Source: Polychytrium aggregatum (lineage: Eukaryota > Chytridiomycota > Chytridiomycetes > Polychytriales). Taken from it: a stretch of DNA of 64,000 nt. Below are positions 10,901 through 20,770 of this stretch, one piece after another. A program made the position numbers and the translations under genes. The DNA is taken from assembly GCF_025602895.1 (NCBI RefSeq), contig NW_026516225.1, forward strand, positions 186,001 to 250,000, given 5' to 3'. The notes beneath the pieces were generated by a model. That model saw only the letters and a list, made by a program, of their open reading frames with translations, was not told the origin of the DNA and searched no databases. Each line of letters begins with the position of its first letter. Within the stretch, counting starts at the first letter, position 1.

Positions 10901-12839
10901 CTTGCGGTCATCGACAACGAGAAGCTGCAGAAGCTGGTCGCGGGTGTCATTATCGAGCATGTCGCCGAGTGCAATCTGGACCAGAGTGCTTGCGGCGTTC
11001 AGACGGACTCCGGAGTCCTTGTCTCGGAAGGCCATCTCGAGAAGCCGAGACTTGAAGCGCTCGACAAAGGGCAGGAGGCCGCTGGTGACCTCAATGTTGT
11101 TTGACTCAAAGAGCTTTGCCAGGGACTGGATAGCTTCGGAGCGAACATGCGGTTCCTTGTCAAAGAGGAGCCAGCCGAGGTAGCGAATGTGCTGGCCCTC
11201 GAGATAGAGCTCGGGATACGAGAGGATCCACTGGCCAAGGTGGTGAATGCACTCGGCACGAATGTTGGCATCAATGTCTCGATAGCGATGCGAAAACACG
11301 CTGAATTGGAAATTGCCGCGTGCGGATGAGTTTTAGATGATGCAGAGATGTTGGCGACAGACGACAGAGGCGGTCGGATCGCCTCCAAGCCCAAAGCGCA
11401 CGCAGTGACAACCCTAGATCGCTCGATGCGAGCTGCCACAACACTTGCCTAGTGTAAAAGTCGTTGATGTGCATTTCATACTGTACTTTCTTACGATGGA
11501 GCTCGGCCGAGCGCTCGGTAAATGCGGCGGCTCGCTTGGAGCCGGCTGGTTTGGTGCTCTCGGTCTCGAGCTGCTTGTTGCAAACAACCCACTCCTTGTG
11601 CACAGCCTTGGCGGCCTCGCACAGGGCAGATTGGATGGCAAGTGCAGCCACAACCGAGGTATGACGGATGGGTCGGAAGATGGACGATGTCATTGTGATC
11701 ACCCAGATTTTGAGTTTCTCCAGGGAAGTCTCGTCCTTGGTGAATTCAGCCTTGACCTTTGCCGCCCACTTGAGCCAGAACTCGCCAAAGACTCTTCTGA
11801 ACTTTGCGCCGGCAAGCTTACCCTTGCCCTTCACGATCAGTGGATAGTCTTCAAGCTGCTGATTCTGATAGAAAGGAACGGCGCATCAACAGAGATTCAA
11901 AACGGCCTCCAGGACCAGCCTAAATGCTGCCATTTCTGCTCTCGATGAGGCGCACAAGTTTCAGCGGCTCTCGTGGGATTCGCCGTCTCAAGAGCCACAC
12001 CTACCGATTCGATATCGTCCACCAGGCTTTGGACGATTTGGGGGACGGCGTCATCGTCGTCCAAAACAATCTTGTCCTTGGAGACTTTTAGACCGCATGA
12101 CTATTCACATGCCCAGAAAGAAGCGAATGCGATCAGTCTGTGGTAAAGGCTGCCGAAAGACAGGGCAACGTACGGGTGTCCGGGTCCTGCTACAATGACA
12201 CACCTCGATCAAGAACTGAATCAGATCGATCAAGGCAGAGTCCTCGTTGTGGGAGAAGCTGTCACTCCATTCGGACACGACCAGGTTCAGGGCGATACCG
12301 GGAACGAGGAGCGACTCCATCAATGTCATTTCAGGGGTGTCACTCGCTTGAGTGGTATGTGTTGGCGGTGACGATGACGGCGGGCTCTGTGCGACACTGG
12401 CGTCGTCATCGCCGATGTCTTGGTCGCTTTCATCAGTGTCGTGAGGAAGAGCTGGAGGCACAGCTCTCTTTCTGCCGGAGCTCGTCGCTGCTTTCGATGG
12501 CGTTGGTCGCGCTGATGAGACTGGAGGAGCAATCACACAGAGTGTCGGCGTGAGTCAACGGCGTGAGTCAACGGCGTCAGTCGTGGCCGTCGACAACACC
12601 GGCCATGCCAGCTGCTGTATCTGTCACTGCAAATGGCGACATCTGTCATTGCTGCTTCGCAGTGCGCCGTCGTTCGTGCACGGCTTGGGCCTGGTTATAT
12701 GGGACTCACCTGGCTTGGTCCTGGGTGTTGCTGCCGGCGCTGGAGACGAAGGGGAGGCCGACGCAAGCCTTCGCTGTGACAGGATCCGCGTCGAGACTCT
12801 GCGCTGAGATGGCGGTAGTGATTCAGAGTCGCTCGACAT
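7976..12839 (-). CDS. SCC3: Cohesin subunit SCC3/STAG
   Basis: A long minus-strand gene with several introns. Scc3/STAG binds the Scc1 kleisin and DNA and loads or stabilises cohesin on chromosomes. The ATG at 12839 opens a disordered Ser/Pro/Arg N-terminus. A later exon (about 12200-12536) carries SLLVPGIALNLVVSEWSDSF and LIDLIQFLIEVC. The STAG domain follows at 11834-11440 with FGEFWLKWAAKVKAEF and IWVITMTSSIFRPIRHTSVV. The next exon (below 11300) has the conserved SCD segment HRYRDIDANIRAECIHHLGQ then YLGWLLFDKEPHVRSEAIQS. HEAT-like helices fill 10340-8490. The last exon ends with TAA at 7976. The two blocks together are diagnostic of STAG. An intron near 8440-8497 contains a short tandem repeat. 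Exact borders of the middle exons were not fixed. Confidence 0.9.
8437..8497 (+). repeat. Short GC-rich tandem repeat in an SCC3 intron
   Basis: Imperfect 9-bp units of the type CGACGGCAC / CGACACCGA / GGAGGCACT. They fall between two SCC3 exons, in sequence I read as an intron. Confidence 0.6.
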
Positions 12840-13379
12840 GGCTGTTGCAAGAATGGTGGTGGCCTGGGACGAGGCGGGGCACGGATAGCTCAAAATCGAT
12901 CAGAGTCAACTGCACGGCGAGTTGCGGTGGGTTGAGTCGGTTCTTCTCGGCTCGGTTATGGTGGGACGAGGGTTGCCACGATAAAGAGCAGCGAAGGCTT
13001 CGTGGTGAGCAAGGCCGCCCAGCAGGGAAGTCGTTGCAGCAGGAGGGTCGCAGCAGCAGCCCGACGACGGGGAGGGTGCGTTTGAAATGTCTTGGCCGGG
13101 TGCGGCCCATGTCCAAAGCGGCTCCGCGTCGCCCAAAGCGCATTGCCAAATGCGGACAAATGAGCCACGACGATGCGCTGCGCAGTCGGATCGAGTGCGG
13201 CTGCATGCCCTCGATCCGGCCACACTCGATCCGGTCAGCTGACGCGGGCGTGGCTTGGCTTTTTTTCCTGTTTCTGCGCCACAGACACACGGTCAAAACG
13301 ACCCGGGCTGCGGCTGCCTCTTGCCGCCTCCCTCTTTCCTCTGCAACGTCGTTGACTTTCGGCACACAGACCAACAGAA
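12840..13379. promoter_or_regulatory. Shared divergent promoter of SCC3 and RPL7
   Basis: 540 bp between two head-to-head start codons (SCC3 leftward, RPL7 rightward). It must hold both 5' leaders and core promoters. A pyrimidine-rich tract just before the RPL7 ATG (about 13317-13345) resembles the tracts at ribosomal protein gene starts. No TATA box is obvious. Confidence 0.55.
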
Positions 13380-15252
13380 ATGGCCCCTAGGTTCGTACTG
13401 CAGCCGGGCGTGAACGGAGCACAGCTGGCATACCGCCCCAGGCATTTCGACACTCTGGCGGAACGAGCAGGAAGGCTCAGTAGACCGACAGGATGGGCGG
13501 CTTGCTCCTGCGCGGCGGCCGTTTTCCCAGACTCGCCAGATGGGCAATTCGTTTCATCCACACTGTCCCGAAAAGACTCTTTGAACTATGATGCGATCTA
13601 GGACGACGCTTCAATTGGAGACGGCCCACGGTGATGGGCGTGACTGTTCCCGCAGCCGCCGTCTTCTGTGCCGCCGTCTCCATCCGGAATAGGTTCCGGT
13701 GCGATCACAACGGTTTTGGCAAAATCTTCTTTGGGACACGCCCTGGACTCTGTCGCAGACGAGGCCCGTGCGACCCACTGAAGGAGTTGGGGACTAAGCG
13801 GCGGTCACGGACAGTCGACGGGTCTGAGCATCCTGTGCCATCCGGCGACCCGCCGCTTTTCCCTCAAATCAATTCGTGCTGGTGTTTGGTGGCCGAGCGA
13901 TAGGATCGACACCACCAGGCCATCGAGCCCAGCACGTATATTCATCTCATGTTGGACTCTGGACCAGTTCCGCAGTCGCCTTTTTACGTGAGGACTTGTC
14001 GGCTGCGAGCTCGCCCGAGACGTAGCGCCAGCGGCCTGCATTTGGCCTGCGGTGGACGTCCGGCCGATCCAAGTCTCGCTCCGATCAAATGGATTCGTTG
14101 GATTAATAGCGCTCGTCAAAGCCCGGCGTCGCAGCCGGACCCGCTCCTTCGTGTGTCCCAATGCGACGCCAGGCCGAGCTGCTACTAAGCCTGGACATTT
14201 CCCGAGCTCCCTGCGAGTGACGGATGGCTCCCTTTCCCTGGCCATAAGCGTGCGCATGTGGTCTTATTGACACCCTCTTGTTTCTGGATAGCAGCAAGCC
14301 CACCGTCCCCGAGACCATCCTCAAGAAGCGCAAGGCCACCGAGAAGGTTGCCGCCGAGCGTGCTGCCGCTGCTGTTCTCCGCAAGAAGGTAATGATTTGG
14401 TGTCCACGACTGGGCCTCTGAGCGATGCAGATTTGGTGATGACAAACCACTGTTTGGCTAGCTTCGCGCTATGATGTCAACTGTTAACCATCTTTCGGGA
14501 CTGACGCAATCTGCTGCGAGGGCGCGCTGCGGCTGTATGCCGGCGAATGTGCAGACTGCTGACGAATGTGTGATTTCCCTTGTCGATCGCTTGCCCCTGC
14601 GACTTGCACGCACCGCGATGAATAGGACAACGCCCAGAAGCGCAAGGTCATCTTCAAGCGCGCTGAGCAGTACGTCCAGGAGTACCGCAGCCAGGAGCGC
14701 GACGAGATCCGTCTCCGTCGCCAGGCCAAGGCCACCGGCTCCTTCTTTGTCCCCGCCGAGCACAAGCTTGCCTTCGTTATCCGCCTCAAGGGTATCAACA
14801 AGCTCTCGCCCAAGCCCAGAAAGATCCTTCAGCTCCTCCGCCTGAACCAGATCAACTCTGGTGTCTTTGTCAAGCTCAACAAGGCTTCGCTCCAGATGAT
14901 CCAGTGGGTTGCTCCCTATGTTGCCTGGGGTTACCCCAACCTCAAGTCTGTCCGCGAGCTCGTCTACAAGCGCGGCTTCGCCAAGGTCGACAAGCAGCGC
15001 ATTGCCATCCACGACAACTCTGTTATCGAGAAGGCTCTCGGCCAGTTCGGCATCATTTGCGTTGAGGATCTGATCCACGAGCTCTTCACCGTTGGCCCCA
15101 ACTTCAAGCAGGCCAACAACTTCCTGTGGCCCTTCAAGCTCTCCAACCCCACTGGCGGTTTCAAGGGCAAGAAGTCGATCCACTTCATCCAGGGCGGCGA
15201 GAGCGGCAACCGTGAGCACTTCATCAACAAGCTCATCCAGGCCATGAACTAA
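13380..15252 (+). CDS. RPL7: 60S ribosomal protein L7 (uL30), three exons
   Basis: Joining 13380-13390, 14292-14388 and 14626-15252 gives 244 residues, the yeast length. Exon 1 is 11 nt (ATGGCCCCTAG). Splicing to exon 2 yields [11 protein letters not shown], the usual fungal L7 start. Exon 2 adds the basic N-terminal helix and ends in phase 0 at KK. Exon 3 runs from [16 protein letters not shown] through [39 protein letters not shown] and [16 protein letters not shown] to the TAA. Intron 1 is 901 bp, large for this window, and shows no feature I can name. Intron 2 (14389-14625) carries a box C/D snoRNA candidate. The protein is a structural part of the large subunit. It shares its promoter region with SCC3. 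Confidence 0.97.
14430..14511 (+). ncRNA. Box C/D snoRNA in RPL7 intron 2 (snR39b-like guide)
   Basis: Box C GTGATGA (14436-14442), a C'-like ATGATG (14471-14476) and box D CTGA (14501-14504) are flanked by a 4-bp terminal stem (GATT at 14430-14433 with AATC at 14508-14511). The stretch before box D, AACCATCTTTCGGGA, is complementary over 13 nt to the conserved LSU rRNA segment CCCGAAAGATGGT. Counting five nucleotides upstream of box D points to the G of CCCG, which from memory is yeast 25S G805, the snR39b target. The related yeast snR39 and snR59 (A807) are in RPL7A and RPL7B introns, so the host gene also agrees. Ends are approximate, and no clear D' box was found. Confidence 0.8.
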
Positions 15253-15851
15253 ATGGCCTCGACGGGCTGTCGAAGTGACCTGCAGGGAAATCTCCTTGAT
15301 TCATGACCCCGCGCTGTATTCTGCAAATACAAACGTGTTTGATAGAGGAAACGCAGTGCCCAGACCTGTGCCATCGGATGGCTCAATACACCGTGTGGAC
15401 ATCCGCAATACCCAATCCTCCTCAGGGCCTTGATGGTGTGGGTGGGTGTGGAATGTCGCAGTGAGCGGTGTGGCTTGGCTGCGAATGAGCGCCTCCGTCC
15501 TCGCCACAGGCGTTGCACCGCACTGCCCCATGCCCCCCACACAAGGCGCCACAAGCCCACTGCCGCCCAAACAAAGCAAAACCGGGCTGCATTTGGGCGG
15601 ACAACAACGGCGCGCCCTCTCGCTGCGGTCTCGGATGTGGTCTCGGATGTGGTCTCGCTGTGGTCTCGGATATGTCTTGGGTGTCTCCCCTCTCTCCCAC
15701 CCCCTCTCTCCCGTTCTCTCATCCCATCTCTCCCACTCTCCTCTCCTTCTCTCTTCTCGCTGTCTCCCTCGGCTTCGTTCGGCAAGTCCTTCTGTTTCCT
15801 CCTTTTCCCATCATCGTTCATCTCATCACGCTCCTCACAAGCCTGCCCGCC
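15253..15851. other. RPL7 3' flank and promoter of the wall-protein gene
   Basis: No gene is recognised. The second half (15635-15835) becomes strongly pyrimidine-rich (CTCTCTCCC, TCTCC runs), ending close to the next start codon. A GTCTCGGAT unit is repeated near 15628-15672. Confidence 0.55.
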
Positions 15852-16634
15852 ATGTGGTCGCTCGTCAAGGTCTTGATGGTGCTCTTCGCTGTGCTCGCTG
15901 CCTCGTCGGCCCAGCAGCAGCCGACCTCGCAATCCTCCGTGGCCGCCTCCCAGGCCTCCCTGGCCTCGCAGCAGCCCACGTCCACCACCGTCGCACCCTC
16001 CGGCGCTGTTCTCAATGCCACTCAGTCCCTGGTGTCTCTCAACCCCTCGGCTACGCCTGCGGCCGGCTGCAACGTCAACACCACCAATGCCGGTGGATGC
16101 ACCGACCAGACCAACGCCCAGCCCTGCAGCTCGCTGGACTCCATCCCAGGCTCGTTCCAGTTCACCGCCCCCACCATGAACACCATCGTCACCGTCGGCA
16201 GCAACCTCACCATCAGCTGGGGATACTCCTCCAACACGGACCGCACCAAGTTCCCTGCCAAGAACATTGGCATATATGTGGCCCTCATCAACAGCAACGG
16301 CAACCAGCCTGTCTACAACCTGATTGCCAAAATCAACCCCAACCTCACCACCTTTAACTGGAACAGCATCAACCAGACCCAAACGGGCCAGTATTCGCTG
16401 CGATTGGTCGCCGACGATCTTGACCCGCTCAAGGTCGTCAACGGCCAGGTGCCCTGCTACTCCTCGGGCTTCCCTCTCCCGACCATCTCCAATGCCTTCA
16501 GAATCGTCCAGTCCGACTATCTGCCTTCCTATCCGGACGGCTTTGGCCCCAATTCGGGCTCGGCCCGCATCCTGGCCATGTCTGTTGGCCTGATCTCCGC
16601 CATCTCGCTCTTGCTTGCCGTACAGCTCCTCTAG
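15852..16634 (+). CDS. Secreted GPI-type wall protein, Kre9/Knh1-like domain
   Basis: A single exon of 260 residues. The N-terminus is a clear signal peptide (MWSLVKVLMVLFAVLAASSA). Residues 21-75 are rich in Ser, Thr, Gln and Ala, as in O-mannosylated stalks. Residues from about 96 to 225 form a beta-sandwich-like domain with TVGSNLTISWGYSS, IGIYVALINSNGNQPVYNL and TGQYSLRLVADDLDPL, matching the pattern of Kre9/Knh1-type N-terminal domains of fungal surface proteins. Two NLT sequons are visible. The last 25 residues are hydrophobic with no charged tail (LAMSVGLISAISLLLAVQLL), expected for GPI-anchor addition. A role at the cell surface or wall is inferred. An upstream in-frame extension of the reading frame lacks a signal peptide, so I start at 15852. 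Confidence 0.75.
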   Translation: MWSLVKVLMVLFAVLAASSAQQQPTSQSSVAASQASLASQQPTSTTVAPSGAVLNATQSLVSLNPSATPAAGCNVNTTNAGGCTDQTNAQPCSSLDSIPGSFQFTAPTMNTIVTVGSNLTISWGYSSNTDRTKFPAKNIGIYVALINSNGNQPVYNLIAKINPNLTTFNWNSINQTQTGQYSLRLVADDLDPLKVVNGQVPCYSSGFPLPTISNAFRIVQSDYLPSYPDGFGPNSGSARILAMSVGLISAISLLLAVQLL

Positions 16635-17254
16635 GCATCAGCTCCACTTGCAATCTATTTCATCGTGGCTTGACCTTGGACGTCGCACTCGTGTCGGCCC
16701 GCCAGCTCCATCTTCCGTCCTCCGGCCTCTGCCTGAGACCTCCCCCTTTACTACACCCTCAGTCGTTCAATCATTCCATATCCCCTCCGCATTCAAGTCT
16801 TATTGTTAGAGAGGCTTCTTTTATTGGCCGCACCGACAATCGGCTCCTTGTCTTTGAATACAGCCATTCCTTAGAGCACCAGGTCCTTCCCCAGCTCGAG
16901 TCCATGACCACGTTCGACCGGCATTTGTCATGTCCGCCATCCTGACGTATGGTGGCCCTGGTCCAGACAGGCAGATTGCCGCTCAGGATGCGGGCAGGCA
17001 ATCCTGCGCCAGAGTCCTGGGGAACCAAGAACCGCGCCATTTTTTTTTTCTGCGCGGAATCTTGCTTCTCGAGATCCCCACTTCCCTGACAGCACCTCCC
17101 ATCTCACCAAGACCCCTGGTCCCGTCGTCGACTCAACTCGGTCTCGCTCAACGCCAAAGGTCTGCTCCAGTCTCGTTGAGTCCTGAAGCTCTCACTGATA
17201 TCACAGCGTCTTCGTTCTCACAAGATCGCCTCTGCTGTTGTCCAGCCGCCCGTC
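16635..17254. other. Spacer before Nup85
   Basis: Contains the 3' flank of the wall-protein gene and the promoter and leader of Nup85. There is a T tract at 17041-17050 and C/T-rich sequence towards 17200. No gene is recognised. Confidence 0.5.
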
Positions 17255-19420
17255 ATGAGCAACGATCTTCTCACCGAAATCCGCCAGGAGCTGTCGAGCT
17301 TCACCCCGCCGACCACTCACCTTGGCCTGATCCGCTCCCTCACCGAGCTTCCTGATGGTGTTTCGATCCTGTCGACCCTCCACCCCATCTCGAATACCGT
17401 GCTGCTGCACCAGGCATATACTCCCTCCGACCTGGAATCGCACAGAGGCATGGCCGACACAACCGTTGCCGTCCAGACGGCCCCGTCCATGTCTCCCTCT
17501 CGAGTCTCCTTCACCTCGAGCACAGGCAGCATCTTTCTTGCCCTGCAGTCTGCCTGGGCCGCGTCCGAGACGGCTGATCGAGATGTCGCTTCCACCGACT
17601 TTGCCAAAGACCCGAGTCCCCTGAGGCTCAACCACGACCACCTTGCCCGTTTCGTCCAGCTGTATCTGCAAGAAATCGCCGACTATCGAGACGCCCTCCT
17701 GACAATCGCCTCCGATGTCGAGTCCGAGGACGATCTCACCGACGAGCTGCGCGCCGAAATCGAGTCGGCCGAGATGATGCACTGGATCTGGCACCTGTGC
17801 CAAGTCATGTTCCTAAACGCCTCCCCCAACTCGCCTATCCGAGAGCGGCTCCTCTGGTGGGTCAACGTCAATGACCCGGCCCCAAGCCAGGCGCAGTATG
17901 ACCTGGTCCAGTCAACATCACAGCCACTTCATTCCCACTTTTGGCCCACCGTCCACACATGCATCTTGCGTGGCAAAACCCAGGAGGCATCCGATCTCCT
18001 GCAAGCCATCGATTCTGTTCGACAAAACGAATCGCTTGCGGCTATTCTCGACCGGCAGCTCAAGACCCTGGGCACCGCGTCCTGGGACCTGCAGTCTCGC
18101 AAGGACGCCAAGGCATGGGAGGAGTGGAAAATGACTTGCCAGTATCATAGCCGGTCCGAGGGCCCCGCTGACCCCGATGAGAGCTTGGAGCATCTCCGGC
18201 TCGCCTTTGGAATCCTCGCCGGCAATCCGGATGATATTCTGGCAGCATCCTCTTCGTGGCAGGAGGGCCTGGCCGCTCTCGTATTCTACAGCGATCCCAT
18301 GTGCAAGTCTCACGAGCTCCGGACCCACCTCGAGACTGTGCAAGGCGGCTATGAAATCGCAACGGACCCACTGGAATCCACTCTACTGGCGTTCTTTAGT
18401 CTTGATATCTTCAAGGGACTCCGACTCTGCACCGCGATCGATGTATGGCTGGTCAGTCATCTGACCGATCTCATCAGCAAATTTGCTGTGACGGCAATGG
18501 ATGCCGTATTCGATACCGACGGCAACATTCTCGGCGAGCTTGTGGAAGACTCGCTCACCTCTCGCCCAAAGATGAGCAAAGTCACCGAAACAGCGTGCAG
18601 CTTCCGGGAATGGCATCTGGTCCAGTACGGACAGGCCATATTCAAGCACCCGTCGCTTTGGAGCCTGGCCTTTGAATATTTCAACGCCGAATGCCCTGTC
18701 TTTGGTCAAAGTCTGATCTCGATACTCGTCACCCGCGTACCAATCGACACCGACCTAAAGGCCCGCAAACTGCTTGGGTTGTGCCGTAAGTTCAACCTAC
18801 CCGACGAAGAAAAGACCTTGTACCGAATCCTCGGCACCCGAGCGATCAAGTCAGACTCGCTCGGCGACGCTATCACGTATTTCATCAAAGCCAACGAGCC
18901 TGAGAAGATTGTCGTTCTTGCCGACAGGCTCTTTGAGGAGTTTGTCGCCAATGGCCAGCTCTCCCAGCGCCACGACTTTGTTGTCCACAACATCACCGCC
19001 GAGCAGCTCCACGCCACCAGCGATCGGCTTCTGTTCCTGGCCCACTACCAGCAGTTCACAGAGTATATCAAGCACGGTCAACTCAAGCTCGCTGGATCGC
19101 GACTGATTGAGCTTCTGACCTCGGGCATCGCTCCCAAGGAGGTGTGGGCAAAGCTTCTAGTTGATTCGCTGCCCCTGCTCGAATCCAAGGACACGATCGT
19201 CTTCGACCAGGCGTCCACCATCGAGCTCATGCGGTGTCTCGAGCACATCACCCTCAGCCACCGCCGCACTCAGTTCCTCAAATTTGGGAAGGGTACGAAT
19301 GAGTCCGGCTCAGCAACCGAGGCCAGTCAGGCTGCCAGCCAGGTCGAGAAGGCTCTCGAAGTGGTGCGATTCGGACTGGTGCGCAATCTCGCTCGAGCGA
19401 TGACCCTCCCGGGTCGCTGA
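17255..19420 (+). CDS. NUP85: Nucleoporin Nup85 (Y-complex)
   Basis: A single exon of 721 residues, near the usual Nup85 length of 650-750. The protein is an alpha-solenoid member of the Nup84/Nup107 Y-complex that forms the outer ring of the nuclear pore. Supporting blocks are HDHLARFVQLYLQEIADYRD, then HWIWHLCQVMFLN, LLWWVNVNDPAPS and FWPTVHTCILRGKTQEASDL, in the family's characteristic order. The second half has helical pairs such as DLKARKLLGLCRKFNLPDEE followed by DAITYFIKANEPEKIV. No membrane segments are present. The ATG at 17255 is the first in frame and the protein is complete. It is intron-free, unlike several of its neighbours. Confidence 0.9.
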   Translation: MSNDLLTEIRQELSSFTPPTTHLGLIRSLTELPDGVSILSTLHPISNTVLLHQAYTPSDLESHRGMADTTVAVQTAPSMSPSRVSFTSSTGSIFLALQSAWAASETADRDVASTDFAKDPSPLRLNHDHLARFVQLYLQEIADYRDALLTIASDVESEDDLTDELRAEIESAEMMHWIWHLCQVMFLNASPNSPIRERLLWWVNVNDPAPSQAQYDLVQSTSQPLHSHFWPTVHTCILRGKTQEASDLLQAIDSVRQNESLAAILDRQLKTLGTASWDLQSRKDAKAWEEWKMTCQYHSRSEGPADPDESLEHLRLAFGILAGNPDDILAASSSWQEGLAALVFYSDPMCKSHELRTHLETVQGGYEIATDPLESTLLAFFSLDIFKGLRLCTAIDVWLVSHLTDLISKFAVTAMDAVFDTDGNILGELVEDSLTSRPKMSKVTETACSFREWHLVQYGQAIFKHPSLWSLAFEYFNAECPVFGQSLISILVTRVPIDTDLKARKLLGLCRKFNLPDEEKTLYRILGTRAIKSDSLGDAITYFIKANEPEKIVVLADRLFEEFVANGQLSQRHDFVVHNITAEQLHATSDRLLFLAHYQQFTEYIKHGQLKLAGSRLIELLTSGIAPKEVWAKLLVDSLPLLESKDTIVFDQASTIELMRCLEHITLSHRRTQFLKFGKGTNESGSATEASQAASQVEKALEVVRFGLVRNLARAMTLPGR

Positions 19421-19801
19421 AGGATCGCCACACAGATTCAACCCAACTCAGTCGCGCACCACGGGGACCTGGTGCATTCTTAACACTCAACGATCGTGGT
19501 AGTTCTGGGAAATGGAGGGGTGATCCTCCACGAAAGCGCCGAGCCTGAGCCTTGCATGTGTTGGCATCTCCCGATGCTTCATGACCGATGTGACCCGGCT
19601 GGCTTGCATCGATCCGCACTGCGTCCTGCGAAGGGGTGGGACGATATCATCCGAGGGTGGCCTGGGCCAGCATCCGGGTGGCAACCATCGAGTGCACTAT
19701 TGCAACAATAAACCGATGCTCAGAACTGTGGTCATGGTCCCTGTTGGGGGCGGGTCTGGTGGCTCTGAGACGGATGCATGGGATATCAATGGGACGGATG
19801 A

Positions 19802-19857
19802 GCTGGGAATGGTTGTTGGGAATGGTAGCTGGGAATGGTTGCTGGGAATGGTTGCCG
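19802..19857 (+). repeat. 13-bp tandem repeat, about four copies
   Basis: Imperfect units of GCTGGGAATGGTT with small indels. It lies in non-coding sequence downstream of Nup85. Confidence 0.85.
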
Positions 19858-19901
19858 ATACAACACTTTCGCTGACTCACATCGGCGGGGTACATGACCC
19901 A

Positions 19902-19985
19902 CACTCATCAAACTCATCAAACTCATCACATCCATCACATCCATCACATCCATCACATCCATCACTCATCGCTCATCGCTCATCG
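19902..19985 (+). repeat. CATCACATC-type microsatellite cluster
   Basis: Successive short arrays: ACTCATCAA units, then 9-bp CATCACATC units, then GCTCATC units. All are variants of a CATCA core. Confidence 0.85.
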
Positions 19986-20678
19986 CAGCTCATGGGTGAT
20001 TCCACATCAATCGAGCAGTCCCGGGTGTGCGTTCCTGCAGCCGCCGATCGTTCAGTCCATGATGTGGGTGCTTCGATGACTGCCGCTCTTGCCTCGCCCG
20101 AGTGGAAAGACTTTGTCGACCCAGGTGCGTCGATTCTGCCTCCTCGCCGAACAACCTGGCGGGCGGATACGAGACATCGAGACCCGAGCGGTCTTGTCTC
20201 GGGGATCAACACCAATATCGGAGCTGCTGGGTCTTGAGGGATGTCCCGGTGTTGACAAGAGCACTCAGTGATCCGCTGCTCGGCACCTGGAAAGTGCACA
20301 TGGAAAGTGCATCTGAAACTCTCTATTCATCGATGTCCGTTGTGGCGCAGACTCCGAACATTGCAGGAGCCGGGCCGTCGAGGAGACATTGGTCTGCACC
20401 GTCTCTGTGACGTCTGCTGAGAGCCCAGAACGGCTTGGTGGCATTCATGACCCGAGCCCGACGTTGCATGCCGTGGCCAGGACCTTGGAGTGCTGCCAGT
20501 GGACTCGTCGTCAGGATCGACTCGACCGCCACCTGTATGTGTGGATGCCGGACTATGAGGGACGAGAGTGTTTGAGTTCGCCTGTGGCTCGGGACATTCA
20601 CTGGCACTCCCATCGATCGGACGCTGAACAATCATTCGGCGACCTGTCATTGGGTTCGACCCAGTGTATTACAGCCTA

Positions 20679-20767
20679 TCCAATAAAAATACGAGACCCC
20701 CGGGTTTTTGACCATCGAACGAATATTCAGTTACCCAATACCATCGCGTGCTGGCCAGGACCATTCT
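20679..20767 (+). repeat. End repeat immediately upstream of Fanzor remnant
   Basis: The second copy of the repeat at 2285-2370, in the same orientation, with the same 19-bp core at 20734-20752. It stops 3 bp before the ATG at 20771. This is the expected place for the left end and leader of a mobile element carrying the nuclease gene. Confidence 0.65.
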
Positions 20768-20770
20768 GTG

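Larger units (their letters stand above)
19421..20678. other. Repeat-rich spacer between Nup85 and the Fanzor remnant
   Basis: No intact gene. Reading frames here are discontinuous and unlike any family I know. It contains two simple tandem arrays (listed separately). I looked for earlier Fanzor domains (RuvC-I, RuvC-II) on both strands and found none. Confidence 0.55.

Noticed and set aside
12563-13390. 275-codon plus-strand frame antisense to SCC3 exon 1
   Set aside because: It covers the antisense of a verified exon and the divergent promoter; composition is random-like.
13391-14291. A second snoRNA in RPL7 intron 1
   Set aside because: ATGATG-like and CTGA-like sequences occur but are about 240 bp apart without a terminal stem or a guide I can match to rRNA.
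19902-19985. Possible CRISPR-like array
   Set aside because: Contiguous 7-9-bp tandem units without spacers; a microsatellite in a eukaryotic genome.
20645-20665. T-arm-like TGGGTTCGACCCA resembling a tRNA B box
   Set aside because: No matching acceptor, D or anticodon arms can be drawn around it. It is a short palindrome next to the element end repeat.
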